The notes: generated by a model from the letters alone, not told the origin. DNA of 64,000 nt from Sphaerisporangium rubeum (GCF_014207705.1 NZ_JACHIU010000001.1:6192501-6256500); one strand, 5' to 3'. Shown: positions 12,285 to 21,448, counted from the stretch's first letter. Made by a program: numbers and translations.

Positions 12285-14105
12285 ATGCTGGAGTTCGGTC
12301 TTCTCGGACCGTTCACAGTCAAGCTCGACAACAAGGTGGTCCCGATACCAGGCCGCGGCCCGAAAGCGGTGCTCGCGCTCCTACTCCTTAAACCGGACAC
12401 CGTGTTATCGACGACCCGCATTATCGACTCCCTCTTCGACTCAGAAATGAGCGACATAAATGAGGGACGACTGCTCAACCGGGTACGCATTCACATATCA
12501 CGGCTCCGCGCCACGCTGGAGCCGTGCAAGGTGTCGATCACCTCGGTCGACGGTGGATACGTGCTCCGCCTTCCGCCTGAGACGGTCGTGGACGTGACCG
12601 AGTTCAAGCGGCTGGCGCGTCAGGGACGAGCGGCGTTACAGGGTGGCCGGCACCACGAGACGGCCAAACTGCTCAAGATCGCCGATCAGACGTGGCGGGG
12701 ATCCGCGCTGACGGGCTTCTCCGGCCGGTACTTCCAGGCGGAGGCCGACCATCTGGAGCAGCTCCGGGTGGATACCATCGCCGATCGCATCGAGGCGGCG
12801 CTCGCGCTCGGGCATCACGCTCAGGTCACCGAGGAGCTCCACGAGCTCATCAGGGACCACCCGCTGAACGAGCGGTTCTACGGGCAACTGATGCTCGCGC
12901 GGCACCGCGCCGGGTACAGCGGCGAGGCGCTGCAGGTGTTCGCCGACCTGCGTGAGGAACTGGTCGACAAGCTCGGCACCGACCCGAGCCCGGCGTTGCA
13001 GGCGCTGCACGAGCAGATCCTGCGCCAGGCGCCGTCGCTCGGCGTCGTCACCCCCGCGTCGCAGACACCCCGGCAGCTGCCGGCGCGTCCGCGTGCCATC
13101 GCGGGCCGTACCGCCGAGCTGAAGGAGGTCCGCATGGCGCTTGAGCAGCGTGAGCCGCTCGTCGTCATCACCGGGCCCGGCGGCATCGGCAAGACGACGC
13201 TGGCGCTGGAGGCGGCGCACCAAATCTCCGGCGAGTTCTCCGGCGGCGTGCTGTTCACCGACGAGCCGGAGAACCCGGCGACCGTCCTCGAACGGTTCCT
13301 GCGCGCCATGGGTGCGGCGGACATCCCCGCGGGGATCAGCGAGCGCAGTGCCCTGTTCCGGTCCCTGCTGACCGGACGCCGGGTGCTCATCGTCATGGAC
13401 AACGTGACGGGGGTGCAGCAGGTGCGGCCGCTCATGCCCGGAGACCCCGGCAGCGCGGTCGTCGTGACCAGCCGTTCGCCGCTCACGTCGCTGCGGTCCT
13501 TCCGCACCACGCTCGGTCCGCTGCCGGCGGACGCCGCGCGTGGACTGCTCGCGCGAGGGGTGCGCAACGGGGACCCCTGGCAGGAGCACGAGGCGGCGAG
13601 AAAGGTGGTGGAGTTCTGCGCCGGGATCCCCCTGGCCATGGACATCGCCGCCGCCAAGCTCGCCGCCAAGCCGCACTGGACGATGAAGCAGCTCGCCGAT
13701 CTGCTCGCCGACCACACCACGATGCTCGACACGCTCAGCCACGACGACCGGGCCATGCGGCCGGTCCTCGCGGGGGACTACGAGACGCTGAGCACCGCGG
13801 CGCGCTCGACGCTGCGGAAGATCGGTTACCTGGGGGCCAAGGTGATCGACGTCTGGATGGCCGCCGAGGTGGAGGACGTGTCCGAAGCCGAGGCCATGCG
13901 GAGGCTCGACGAACTGACCGACGCACACCTGCTCCGCGCGGAGCTGGACGGGGATCGGAACGTCTACTACTGCCACGACCTGATCCTGGCCTTCGGCCGG
14001 GAACGCGCGCTGGACGAGGACGATCCGGCCGTGCTGGCGGACGCGGCGAACAGGGGCTTCCCGTTCTCCGGTGAGGAGTGCGGACGCGCGCTGCTCAGCA
14101 GGTGA
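12285..14105 (+). CDS. SARP-family transcriptional activator with NB-ARC ATPase domain
   Basis: This 606-residue regulator is probably the pathway-specific activator of the facing NRPS. Residues 1-95 form an OmpR-type winged helix (start MLEFGLLGPFTVKLD). Residues 100-245 are the bacterial transcriptional activation domain, and about 280-590 an NB-ARC ATPase with P-loop GPGGIGKTT near residue 296. AfsR-type SARPs run to about 1000 residues with a C-terminal TPR array. This one stops right after the NTPase, so it belongs to the mid-size class or has lost its TPRs. The start is supported by GGAGG at 12276-12280. A strong hairpin follows the stop. Activation of the NRPS is inferred from position only. 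Confidence 0.9.
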   Translation: MLEFGLLGPFTVKLDNKVVPIPGRGPKAVLALLLLKPDTVLSTTRIIDSLFDSEMSDINEGRLLNRVRIHISRLRATLEPCKVSITSVDGGYVLRLPPETVVDVTEFKRLARQGRAALQGGRHHETAKLLKIADQTWRGSALTGFSGRYFQAEADHLEQLRVDTIADRIEAALALGHHAQVTEELHELIRDHPLNERFYGQLMLARHRAGYSGEALQVFADLREELVDKLGTDPSPALQALHEQILRQAPSLGVVTPASQTPRQLPARPRAIAGRTAELKEVRMALEQREPLVVITGPGGIGKTTLALEAAHQISGEFSGGVLFTDEPENPATVLERFLRAMGAADIPAGISERSALFRSLLTGRRVLIVMDNVTGVQQVRPLMPGDPGSAVVVTSRSPLTSLRSFRTTLGPLPADAARGLLARGVRNGDPWQEHEAARKVVEFCAGIPLAMDIAAAKLAAKPHWTMKQLADLLADHTTMLDTLSHDDRAMRPVLAGDYETLSTAARSTLRKIGYLGAKVIDVWMAAEVEDVSEAEAMRRLDELTDAHLLRAELDGDRNVYYCHDLILAFGRERALDEDDPAVLADAANRGFPFSGEECGRALLSR

Positions 14106-14110
14106 ACGCC

Positions 14111-14138
14111 GGGACCCTGCGCCTCCGGCGCGGGTCCC
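14111..14138 (+). terminator. Hairpin downstream of the SARP gene
   Basis: The stem pairs 14111-14123 with 14127-14138 (GGGACCC...GGGTCCC plus GCGCC/GGCGC, one bulged T, loop TCC). It begins five bases after the SARP stop. There is no T-run, as is common for actinomycete terminators. Confidence 0.6.
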
Positions 14139-14804
14139 ACACAACGGGGACAACGGGGACGACGGGGAGACGGGGAAGCGCGACCGATGCACACGATGCC
14201 GTCGCAGGGGCTCAGGAGTGATTTTAAAAACACTCGGCACGGCATGGCCGGTGGCCGCGAGCGTTTCGCCGATGAGTCGGCGCAGTTGTCTTAAAATTAC
14301 GGCCCGGCCGTCGCGCCGGGCCTCCCACCTGCACGGGAAGCCTTTCACATCCGCCGGCGACACCGGCGCGAGGCTTCCCGGAGCGGACGGGGACCCCACG
14401 GCCCGGCGGCTTCGAGCCGCCGGGTCTCGTGCCGGGTACGTGACCTCCGCCGGACCGGCCGACCGGCCGTCCGCGCGGAGCGGCACGCGGCGTCGTGGAC
14501 GGTGACCGGCGGCCGGACGCGCGCGACGTCCGGCCCTGTCCGGCCACGGGAAAATCATTTCGGACAGCACAGTATTTGACCGATGCTCGTAGCCTGCTTG
14601 CCCCCGTATTTCTCCGGCACCGCACAACCGTCGTGCTCCGGAGAAAGTGGCCCTCGCCGTCCGGCCGCTTCGAAAGGCCGCCGGTTTCAGGCCGTGCTGT
14701 CTCGCCCCGTTGACGCCGCCACGCCTTGTTTCCCTCGCACGGCCGGCGTCCGGATCGTTCCGGCCGCCGGCGTTTCCGGGGCGACGCGCCGCTTTCGCGG
14801 CGGG
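14139..14804. other. Gene-free spacer between SARP and parB-like genes
   Basis: About 670 bases lie between two convergent genes. Several short open frames cross it in all directions, but none has a credible start, ribosome site or recognisable product. An AT-rich pair, ATTTTAA near 14221 and TTAAAAT near 14291, brackets a GC-rich stretch and could form a long weak stem. I see nothing else here. Confidence 0.4.
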
Positions 14805-15638
14805 TTACCTGTGTGACAACTCGGAACCCACGAGATGCCGCAAGGCATCACTGAGCAGACGTTGGGCCGCCACATCTTGTGTCATTTTTTCCTGCTTCGC
14901 ATATAGTTGCAGGGTTCTGTGTTCCTCCGGGCTCAGTGTTACGATGATCTGCCGCGGTTTCTTCTCCGTCGACGCCTCTTTCAGCAACACCGTGACCGGC
15001 GTCTCCGGATTCTGGACCTTCGACTTCAGCACGCTGCGCCGCTGCACGGCCGTCATGTTGGACAGGCCCGCGGCCAGCGCCTTCACCTCGTCCTGGGCCA
15101 TCGGCACCGACGAGTCGGTGAGGTCCTGGACCTTCAGTGCGACGTCGAGGCTCGCCTCGCCGGAATCGACCATGTTCTGCAGGACCGGCGTCAGCCGGTC
15201 GTATTTGATGTGCTTCCGCACCTCGTTATAAGGCAGCCCGGTCTCTTCAGCCACCATCCGCGCGCTCCCGTACCTGCGGTAGAGAGCGGTGCACCCGTCG
15301 ATGATGTCCCTGCTGTCGAGATCGACCCGCACGAGGTTCTCGGTGAGCGACAGAACTCTGGCGGTCGTCAGATCGACCGCCTCGTCGATGATCGCCGCCA
15401 GAATGCGGCTCCGGCCGAGGATGCGATGCGCGTGCACGCGTCGCTGCCCCATGAGAACTTCCAGTTTCTGCGCGTCCTGCGCATGCGGGCATACAACGAT
15501 CGGCTCCAGCATGCCATGCCGTCGGATACTCTCCGCTAATTCCTCTATCCCCTTATCCGCCCCCCGTACACGGGCCTGGCCCTCACTGAGTACCAGGCTT
15601 TTAATAGGAATCTCACGAATCGCCCGAATAGCTGGCAT
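14805..15638 (-). CDS. Orphan ParB/RepB/Spo0J-family protein
   Basis: This is a 277-residue ParB-fold protein. Residues 25-110 carry the N-terminal ParB domain, including IEELAESIRRHGMLEPIVV, the GQRR box and an SLTENLVR segment. Residues 125-160 are the helix-turn-helix (YGSARMVAEETGLPYNEVRK). The C-terminus (about 225-277) looks like a ribbon or CopG-type dimerisation tail. The start has GGGAAGGGG upstream. No parA or parS cluster is nearby, so plasmid or chromosome partition is unlikely. ParB-fold proteins also serve as regulators; StrR-type antibiotic activators belong to this superfamily, though this sequence resembles ParB more than StrR. A regulatory role in the adjacent NRPS locus is an inference. 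Confidence 0.8.
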   Translation of the reverse strand: MPAIRAIREIPIKSLVLSEGQARVRGADKGIEELAESIRRHGMLEPIVVCPHAQDAQKLEVLMGQRRVHAHRILGRSRILAAIIDEAVDLTTARVLSLTENLVRVDLDSRDIIDGCTALYRRYGSARMVAEETGLPYNEVRKHIKYDRLTPVLQNMVDSGEASLDVALKVQDLTDSSVPMAQDEVKALAAGLSNMTAVQRRSVLKSKVQNPETPVTVLLKEASTEKKPRQIIVTLSPEEHRTLQLYAKQEKMTQDVAAQRLLSDALRHLVGSELSHR

Positions 15639-16099
15639 CAGTCCCCTTCCCAGCAGCGTTGATCACGGGACGTACCGTTGATCTTGGGAGAGTACTGGGC
15701 CATCTTCACATATCCATCAAAGCCAGTTCAAGGCTGCTGGACGACGGCCATACCCCCTCCGGCCTGTGGAAACCGGGGCCGGACCGCCGTCCGCCGGACC
15801 GACCACCGTAACGAAAGGGACAGTCCACCCGAAACCTCGTAGGGGGTACCCCTCCGCGGCCTGCCGGGTGTCCACCCCGGTCAGGGCCCGAATCGGGTTT
15901 CCTCCGCTGCTGGGAATGCGTCTGAGTCTTGACAACCACCTCCGACCTGCGGTGTTCACTCTCTGTTGTTCTGGCGGGCCCAATACGGGTTATAGGATTC
16001 GCTGCTAATAGTTACAAGTTGTAATAACTTACTTACAATATGCTAGGAACCCTGGTCGGGGATACCAGGTGGCGGTCCCTCTGCCCTGTCCGAACCGGT
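15639..16099. other. Spacer between parB-like gene and ABC operon, with a palindrome
   Basis: The 461-base region holds the parB-like promoter side and the 3' side of the exporter operon. The palindrome TTACAAGTTGTAA lies at 16012-16024 in an AT-rich patch (15995-16045) that contrasts with its surroundings. It could be an operator or part of a terminator region. The open frames here look like chance. Confidence 0.35.
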
Positions 16100-16888
16100 T
16101 CACGCCTCCCGTACCACGAAGATCACGCCTCCGATGATCATCGCCACGGCCGCGTACGCGGCGAGCACCCCGAGGCCGGGCCACGGCCCGATCGGCAGCC
16201 GGTCCAGATCTCTGGTCGCCTGGATCGCGAGGCCCGCCGTCATCGGCGAGATCCTGCGCAACCGGTCCAGCCACTCGGGGTCGGTGACGAACGTGCTCAT
16301 CACCGGCACCACGTACAGCAGGCCGAGGATGGCGGTGATGCTCACCGCCGTGTCGCGCAGCACCGTCGTGACGCCGAGCGCGAGCAGAGCGATCAGTGCC
16401 AGGTAGAGCACCGTGCCGAAGGTGGCGCGGAACGTGGGACCGTCCGCGAGCGACAGCGGCGGATACCCGTTGGCCGGGGTGAAACCGTTCGCCGGCATGA
16501 TCACGTTCCCGACGAGCAGCGAACCGAGCACACCCATCGCGCCGGTGGCCAGCACGATCCCGAGGATCACGGCCGCCTTGGTGAACAGCACCTCGACCCG
16601 CCGCGGCATCACCGCCAGCGTCGTGCGGATCATGCCGGTGCCGTACTCGTTGCTCATCATGAGGACCGCGAACACCACCACCAGCGCCTGGCCCAGCCAC
16701 ACACCGCGCAGAGCGAGCCGGGCCGTGTCCTCGTAGCAGGTGGTGACCGTCGGGCACTGCGCGGTGCTGACGGCGGCGGTCGCTCCCGCCGCCGCCAGCA
16801 CCGTGCACACGGCGATCCCCACGGCCAGCCACGTGTTGCCGCGCAGCGTGCGGACCTTCGTCCACTCGGCGCGCAGGGAATGCCTCAT
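16100..16888 (-). CDS. ABC-2 type exporter permease
   Basis: This 262-residue membrane protein has about six hydrophobic segments. It begins MRHSLRAEWTKVRTLRG, an N-terminal AEWTK motif typical of actinomycete ABC-2 permeases. The start was set at ATG 16888 because it overlaps the preceding stop as ATGA (16885-16888), a translational coupling signal; the longer open frame upstream is the preceding gene read out of frame. It pairs with the neighbouring permease and the ATPase to form one exporter. The substrate is unknown; export of, or resistance to, the NRPS product is possible. Confidence 0.88.
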   Translation of the reverse strand: MRHSLRAEWTKVRTLRGNTWLAVGIAVCTVLAAAGATAAVSTAQCPTVTTCYEDTARLALRGVWLGQALVVVFAVLMMSNEYGTGMIRTTLAVMPRRVEVLFTKAAVILGIVLATGAMGVLGSLLVGNVIMPANGFTPANGYPPLSLADGPTFRATFGTVLYLALIALLALGVTTVLRDTAVSITAILGLLYVVPVMSTFVTDPEWLDRLRRISPMTAGLAIQATRDLDRLPIGPWPGLGVLAAYAAVAMIIGGVIFVVREA

Positions 16889-18297
16889 GCCTCCTGCCGT
16901 CCCACGCGCCAGATCGCGACCCCGAGCGCGACCGCCGTGTACGCGCACAGCACCGCGAACCCGGACCACGGCCCGATCGCCGTGTCGTACCGCATGATGG
17001 TCTGCTGGATCGCGAAGCCGGCCGCCGGTGTCACGGCCTCCAGCCACTTGGCCACCGTCAGCGGCAGCGCGGTGCTCGCCACCAGCGGCACGAGCAGGAG
17101 CAGGAGCACGGTGGTGATCGCGACCGTGCTGCGGCGCACGATGGCGGCGACCGCCAGGCTGAACACCGCGACCACCCCCATCAGCGCCGCGGTGCCGACG
17201 ACCCCGCGCAGCACCTGCGGATCCGACAGCGACGCCGCCGCGGCCTTCCCCTGGTTGATCATCGGCGCGGCGATGAGGAACACCGCGAACGACGCCACCA
17301 GCCCCACCACGAACGCCGCACCGCCGAGCACGATCGCACGCGCGGCCAGCACCCGGCCACGCCGCGGGCTCGCCGTGAACGTCGTCCAGATCAGGCCCTG
17401 CTGGTACTCGGTGGTGACGAACAGCACGCCGAGCGCCACCAGCGCCATCACGCCGATCATCGCGCCGGACAGGATCGTCTTGGTCTTGTCGGTCGCGAAC
17501 TGGTAGAAGCCGATGTCACCGGCGCCGACCAGCGAGAACGTCGTGGCGTTCGGGTCGACCGCGGTGTTGCCGTTGCTCTTCCACGGCGCGAGCTGCTGCG
17601 GCCTCGCCGGCTCGACCTTCACGTTGTCGAACGACGCCTTGCCGAGGTTGGTGGTCTCGCTGATGTCCTCGCCGCCGAACTGCCGCAGCAGCTTCAGCGC
17701 GTCAGGCGAGGCGACGAACACACCGGTCTCCACGGTCGACCCCATGCCTTCGAGCGTGACCGTACCGACCTTGGACCACGACGCGCCGTCCGCCGACTCG
17801 TACCCGGTGACCGAGCTCCCCGTGCGGGTGAGCTTCAGCCAGCGCGGCGCGCCGCTGTCGGTCCCCGGCAGGTCGGTGACGAAGTTGGACTGCAGCCGCA
17901 CCCCGTGGCCCGGCGTGATCATCAGGGCCGCGTACGGCGACCCCGGCTGCGCGCTGACCCGCATCATCAGGCCGGCCTTGGCCCACGGGTCGTTGCGCTC
18001 CTGCGTCGCCACCCGCGCGACGAGGCTGCCGTCGCCGGTCAGCGGCCGATGCACGTAGCTCCCCGCGTCGCGGAACTGCGGCGAGATGCCGGCGGTCGAG
18101 CCGTCCCCGCCGGCGCTCTGCGCGCCTGCCCCCGAAGCGAGCAGCATGCCGACCAGGACGGTCGCCGCCGCCGCGGCCAGCATCGTCAGGCCCCAGCGGG
18201 GGACCGACCTCAGCTTGGTCCACTCGGCGAGCAGCAACTGCGGGAACCCGTCCCGCGCGCTCTCCACGGTGCTGCGGTACGGCGTCATCGTCACCAC
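16885..18297 (-). CDS. ABC-2 type permease with extracytoplasmic concanavalin-like domain
   Basis: This protein has 470 residues, larger than usual because of an insert. It opens with LLLAEWTKLRS and a first membrane helix (about 30-52). A beta-rich domain of about 200 residues follows (roughly 70-260), with features of DUF1349/LamG-like folds (DPWAKAGLMMR, ALMITPGHGVRLQ, RWLKLTRTGSSVTGY). The remaining membrane helices start near residue 275. With helix 1 cytoplasm-to-outside, the insert sits outside the cell. Starts at GTG 18297 or GTG 18294 both fit the AGGGGG upstream; the second overlaps the ATPase stop as GTGA. The ectodomain may bind a sugar, cell-wall or peptide ligand. A sensing role, perhaps with the adjacent two-component system, is inference. 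Confidence 0.85.
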   Translation of the reverse strand: MVTMTPYRSTVESARDGFPQLLLAEWTKLRSVPRWGLTMLAAAAATVLVGMLLASGAGAQSAGGDGSTAGISPQFRDAGSYVHRPLTGDGSLVARVATQERNDPWAKAGLMMRVSAQPGSPYAALMITPGHGVRLQSNFVTDLPGTDSGAPRWLKLTRTGSSVTGYESADGASWSKVGTVTLEGMGSTVETGVFVASPDALKLLRQFGGEDISETTNLGKASFDNVKVEPARPQQLAPWKSNGNTAVDPNATTFSLVGAGDIGFYQFATDKTKTILSGAMIGVMALVALGVLFVTTEYQQGLIWTTFTASPRRGRVLAARAIVLGGAAFVVGLVASFAVFLIAAPMINQGKAAAASLSDPQVLRGVVGTAALMGVVAVFSLAVAAIVRRSTVAITTVLLLLLVPLVASTALPLTVAKWLEAVTPAAGFAIQQTIMRYDTAIGPWSGFAVLCAYTAVALGVAIWRVGRQEA

Positions 18298-19229
18298 GAC
18301 GGGGCCCCCTGACCGGCGGGGGTGGCCTGGAACTCGACAGAACCGTGAGTGAGCTCCAGGTAGGCCTCCTCAAGCGTCGGCCGGCGCTCGGCCACACCGG
18401 AGAACGACACTCCGGCGTCGGTCAGCAGCGACACGATCTTCGCGACCGGCAGCCCGGTGACGGTGACCTCGTCGTGGTCGGTCGCGGCCACCGTCGCGCC
18501 TTCCTGGTTGAGCACCGTGATGGCCTCGCGGACCTGGCCGGTGCGCAGCGTCACCCGGCCGTCGGACGCCTTGGCGAGCAGCTCGCGCACACTGGTGTCC
18601 GCGATGAGCCGTCCCCTGCCGATGACCAGCAGGTGGTCGGCGCTTCCCTCCAGCTCCCCCATCAGGTGGCTGGACACCAGCACGGCCCGGCCCTGCTCCC
18701 CGAGGCGCCGCAGCAGATTGCGTATCCAGATCACCCCCTCGGGGTCCAGGCCGTTGACCGGCTCGTCGAAGATCAGCACAGGCGGGTCGCCGAGCAGCGC
18801 ACCCGCGATGCCGAGGCGCTGCCGCATGCCGAGCGAGAACCCCCCCGCGGCACGCTTCGCCACCGTCGCCAGCCCGACGAGCTCCAGCACCTCGTCCACC
18901 CGGCGGCCCGGCAGGCCGTTGGAGTGGGCCTGCCACAGCAGATGGTCGCGAGCGCTACGGCCCGGGTGCAGCGCGGACGCGTCGAGCAGCGCGCCGACCT
19001 GGCACAGCGGGGTCCGCAGATCCTGGTAACGCTTCCCGCCGACCAGCGCCGTCCCCTCGTCCGGCCGGTCGAGACCGAGTAACAGGCGGATCGTGGTGGA
19101 CTTGCCGGCGCCGTTCGGCCCGACGAAACCGGTGACCTGACCAGGCCGCACGGTGAAGGACAGGCCGTCGACGGCCACGGTGCCCCCGTAGCTCTTGCGC
19201 AGCCCGTTGATCTCGATGGTTGCCTCCAT
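18291..19229 (-). CDS. ABC exporter ATP-binding protein
   Basis: This is a 312-residue ATPase. Walker A is GPNGAGKST (near residue 39), the signature is FSLGMRQRLGIAGALLG, and Walker B is PPVLIFDEPVNGLDPEG. The C-terminal 90 residues form the extra domain common in DrrA/CcmA-like ATPases. It starts at ATG 19229, and the open frame continuing upstream is noise from the opposite strand. It is first in a minus-strand operon with the two permeases, all overlapping at start and stop codons. The divergent kinase gene starts 343 bases away, suggesting the two-component pair regulates this exporter. Confidence 0.92.
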   Translation of the reverse strand: MEATIEINGLRKSYGGTVAVDGLSFTVRPGQVTGFVGPNGAGKSTTIRLLLGLDRPDEGTALVGGKRYQDLRTPLCQVGALLDASALHPGRSARDHLLWQAHSNGLPGRRVDEVLELVGLATVAKRAAGGFSLGMRQRLGIAGALLGDPPVLIFDEPVNGLDPEGVIWIRNLLRRLGEQGRAVLVSSHLMGELEGSADHLLVIGRGRLIADTSVRELLAKASDGRVTLRTGQVREAITVLNQEGATVAATDHDEVTVTGLPVAKIVSLLTDAGVSFSGVAERRPTLEEAYLELTHGSVEFQATPAGQGAPSW

Positions 19230-19571
19230 GACACAGAACGCTACGGACCCACCCCCTCCCGGTCGTCCCGCCGCGGAACCGTCTTCCACGTCCCGGCCCG
19301 AGGTGACCCCCGGCCCCCGCGTCCCCCTGACGGGGGATGCCGTCCGTTCTCCGCGCGGGGGATGCCAACCCCTCACCGAAGTGACGACAATGGACCCCGT
19401 GAAGCCGACCAGCACGGGGGATGCCAAGCCGGACCACGCGACCCCACCCCGCCAGGGGGACACCGAACCACACCGCTCGACCCTGGCCCGCACCGGGGAC
19501 ACCGAGCCGCACCCCGCGACCCTGACCCGCACCGGGGACGCCGAGCCGTCGCCGCGGCGAGAACGGACCAC
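19230..19571 (+). repeat. Divergent ABC/two-component spacer with 39-base tandem repeats
   Basis: The A of a GGGGGAYGCC-like motif falls at 19421, 19460, 19499 and 19538, exactly 39 bases apart. Looser copies lie at 19337 and 19362. Between motifs, the repeats share CCGAGCCGCACC...CGACCCT text. The stretch also stays open on the plus strand as a possible 61-codon frame (ATG 19390 to TGA 19575) that would encode 13-residue repeats (TGDTEPHPATLTR type). Its stop overlaps the kinase GTG as GTGA. Either reading, iterated regulator sites or a short coupled upstream gene, fits; I cannot decide. Confidence 0.6.
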
Positions 19572-20678
19572 GTGAAGCCGGCCGGACGTCTCGCGGCCGG
19601 GCCACGCCGGTACCTCACCGGCGGTCCGCTGCGGCTTCTCCTGGCCGGTCCACGGCGGCTCGCTCTCATCGGCCGCGGTCTCGTCGACGAGCCGGACCGG
19701 CCGCTGGTGGCCGGGGTGGCGCTCGGTCTGCTGTCGACCGTCGAGACCGTCATCCGCACCGACGTGGTGATCCGTCCCATCGCCATGCTGCTCGGCCTCG
19801 CCGCCACCGTCCCCCTGGTCTTCGCCACACGGTACGTCGCACCGGCCGCCGCCACCATCACCACCGCGACTCTGCTCACCGCACTGGTGTACCGCTTCGG
19901 CCCCGCCGTGACCGGCGTCGCGGCGCTGCTCGCACTGTGGCTCCCCCTGCTGCGCCGCCGGGCCCTGCGCCGCCGGGCCGAAGCCGCCGAACGCGACACC
20001 GAACGCGAACTGATGGAGACCCGGCTCCTCGAACTGACCGCGCGCAGCGAACGCGCACGTATCGCACGCGAGCTGCACGACGTGGTCGCGCACCACATCT
20101 CCATGATCTCGGTGCAGGCCGAGGCGGCCCGCCTGACGTCCCCCGGCATGCCGGAGGAAGGCGCGATGCGCCTGCGTGCCATCGGCGACACCGCACGCAC
20201 CGCGCTCACCGAGATGCGCCGCCTGCTCGGCGTGCTCCGCGAGGACACCGAGGACGAACCCCCCACCCGCCGTCCCCAGCCCGGCCTCCAGCAACTGCTC
20301 GACCTCATCGACCAGACCCGAGCCGCCGCCAAGGTCAACACCCGGCTCATCGTCCGCGGCGAGATCGTCCCCCTCGACCCCGGCGTCGAACTCACCGCGT
20401 ACCGCATCGTCCAGGAAGCCCTGACCAACGCACGCAAACACGCACCAGGCGCCGCCATAGACGTGGAGGTCCGCTACACCCCCGACTGGCTGCACGTCCG
20501 CGTACGCGACATCGGCCCCGGCCCCTCCACCGCCAGGAAGAAGACCAACGGCTACGGCCTCCTCGGCATGCGCGAACGCGTGGCCGCCGTCGGCGGCAGA
20601 CTCCACACCGGCCCCGCCCCCGGCTCCGGCTTCCTGGTGGAGGCGGCCCTCCCCACCACCCGAGCCGGCCACGACTGA
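19572..20678 (+). CDS. Two-component sensor histidine kinase, NarL-partner type
   Basis: This 368-residue kinase has several hydrophobic segments in residues 35-125 and no large sensor domain. A HisKA_3 dimerisation domain follows, with the phospho-accepting His169 in ARIARELHDVVAHHISM. The HATPase domain includes VQEALTNARKHAP and GYGLLGMRERV. The start was set at GTG 19572, where it overlaps an upstream stop as GTGA; the open frame continues further upstream through low-complexity repeats unlikely to be coding in this frame. It is paired with the response regulator 74 bases downstream and diverges from the ABC exporter it probably controls. Confidence 0.88.
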   Translation: MKPAGRLAAGPRRYLTGGPLRLLLAGPRRLALIGRGLVDEPDRPLVAGVALGLLSTVETVIRTDVVIRPIAMLLGLAATVPLVFATRYVAPAAATITTATLLTALVYRFGPAVTGVAALLALWLPLLRRRALRRRAEAAERDTERELMETRLLELTARSERARIARELHDVVAHHISMISVQAEAARLTSPGMPEEGAMRLRAIGDTARTALTEMRRLLGVLREDTEDEPPTRRPQPGLQQLLDLIDQTRAAAKVNTRLIVRGEIVPLDPGVELTAYRIVQEALTNARKHAPGAAIDVEVRYTPDWLHVRVRDIGPGPSTARKKTNGYGLLGMRERVAAVGGRLHTGPAPGSGFLVEAALPTTRAGHD

Positions 20679-20752
20679 CCCACACCAAGGACCCCGATGC
20701 CCCGACCCACCACCCCCCGCCATGACGACCGCCTCGGCGCGGAGGTCGCGCC

Positions 20753-21448
20753 GTGACCAGGGACCGCCAGGTACGCGTAGTGGTCGCCGACGACCAGGAG
20801 GTCGTCCGCGCCGGCTTCGCCGCGCTGCTGGACATCCAGCCCGACCTCACCGTGGTCGGCACCGCCGCCGACGGCGCGGAAGCCGTTGCCCTGTGCCGCG
20901 AACACCACCCCGACGTCGTCCTGATGGACGTCCGCATGCCGACCATGGACGGCATCGAGGCCACCCGCCTCATCACCACCGACACCACCACAGAGAACCC
21001 CCCACGCATCCTCATCCTCACGACCTTCGACCTCGACGAGCACGTCTACGACGCCTTGGTCGCAGGCGCCAGCGGCTTCCTCCTCAAAGACGTCACCGCG
21101 GAACGCCTCTTCGACGCCGTCCGAATAGTCGCCTCCGGCGGCGCCCTGCTCGCCCCCGGCATCACCCGCCGCCTAATCAGCGAGTTCGCCCGCCTCCGCC
21201 CCCGCATCACCTCCCCCCTGCTCGCCGAACTCACCCCAAGAGAAATCGACGTCCTCCGCCTGATGGCCGAAGGCCTCACCAACGCCGAAATAGCCCCCCG
21301 CCTGGTGGTCAGCGAAGAAACCGTCAAAACCCACGTAAGCCGAGTCCTCCGCAAACTAGGCCTCCGCGACCGCGTCCAAGCCGTGGTCACCGCCTACGAA
21401 TCCGGCCTCGTCACCCCCCGCTCGGAGAACCACACCGGCACCCGCTGA
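20753..21448 (+). CDS. Response regulator, NarL/FixJ family
   Basis: This 231-residue protein has a receiver domain (1-125) with acidic residues near position 12 (VVADDQE), phospho-acceptor Asp59 in VVLMDVRMP and the switch lysine in FLLKD. It has a C-terminal LuxR-type helix-turn-helix (LTPREIDVLRLMAEGLTNAEIA, VKTHVSRVLRKLGLRDR). It starts at GTG 20753 behind GGAGGTCGCGCC. It is cognate to the upstream kinase and the probable regulator of the divergent ABC exporter. Confidence 0.93.
   Translation: MTRDRQVRVVVADDQEVVRAGFAALLDIQPDLTVVGTAADGAEAVALCREHHPDVVLMDVRMPTMDGIEATRLITTDTTTENPPRILILTTFDLDEHVYDALVAGASGFLLKDVTAERLFDAVRIVASGGALLAPGITRRLISEFARLRPRITSPLLAELTPREIDVLRLMAEGLTNAEIAPRLVVSEETVKTHVSRVLRKLGLRDRVQAVVTAYESGLVTPRSENHTGTR

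Noticed and set aside
12636-14627. Minus-strand 663-codon frame opposite the SARP gene
   Set aside because: Low-complexity antisense of a well-supported regulator; no domain seen.
14805-15638. Plasmid partition or integrated-element origin
   Set aside because: No ParA, parS cluster, integrase, att repeat or replication gene is visible nearby.
19416-19553. CRISPR array at the 39-base repeats
   Set aside because: Only about four adjoining, diverged copies with no unique spacers and no cas genes.
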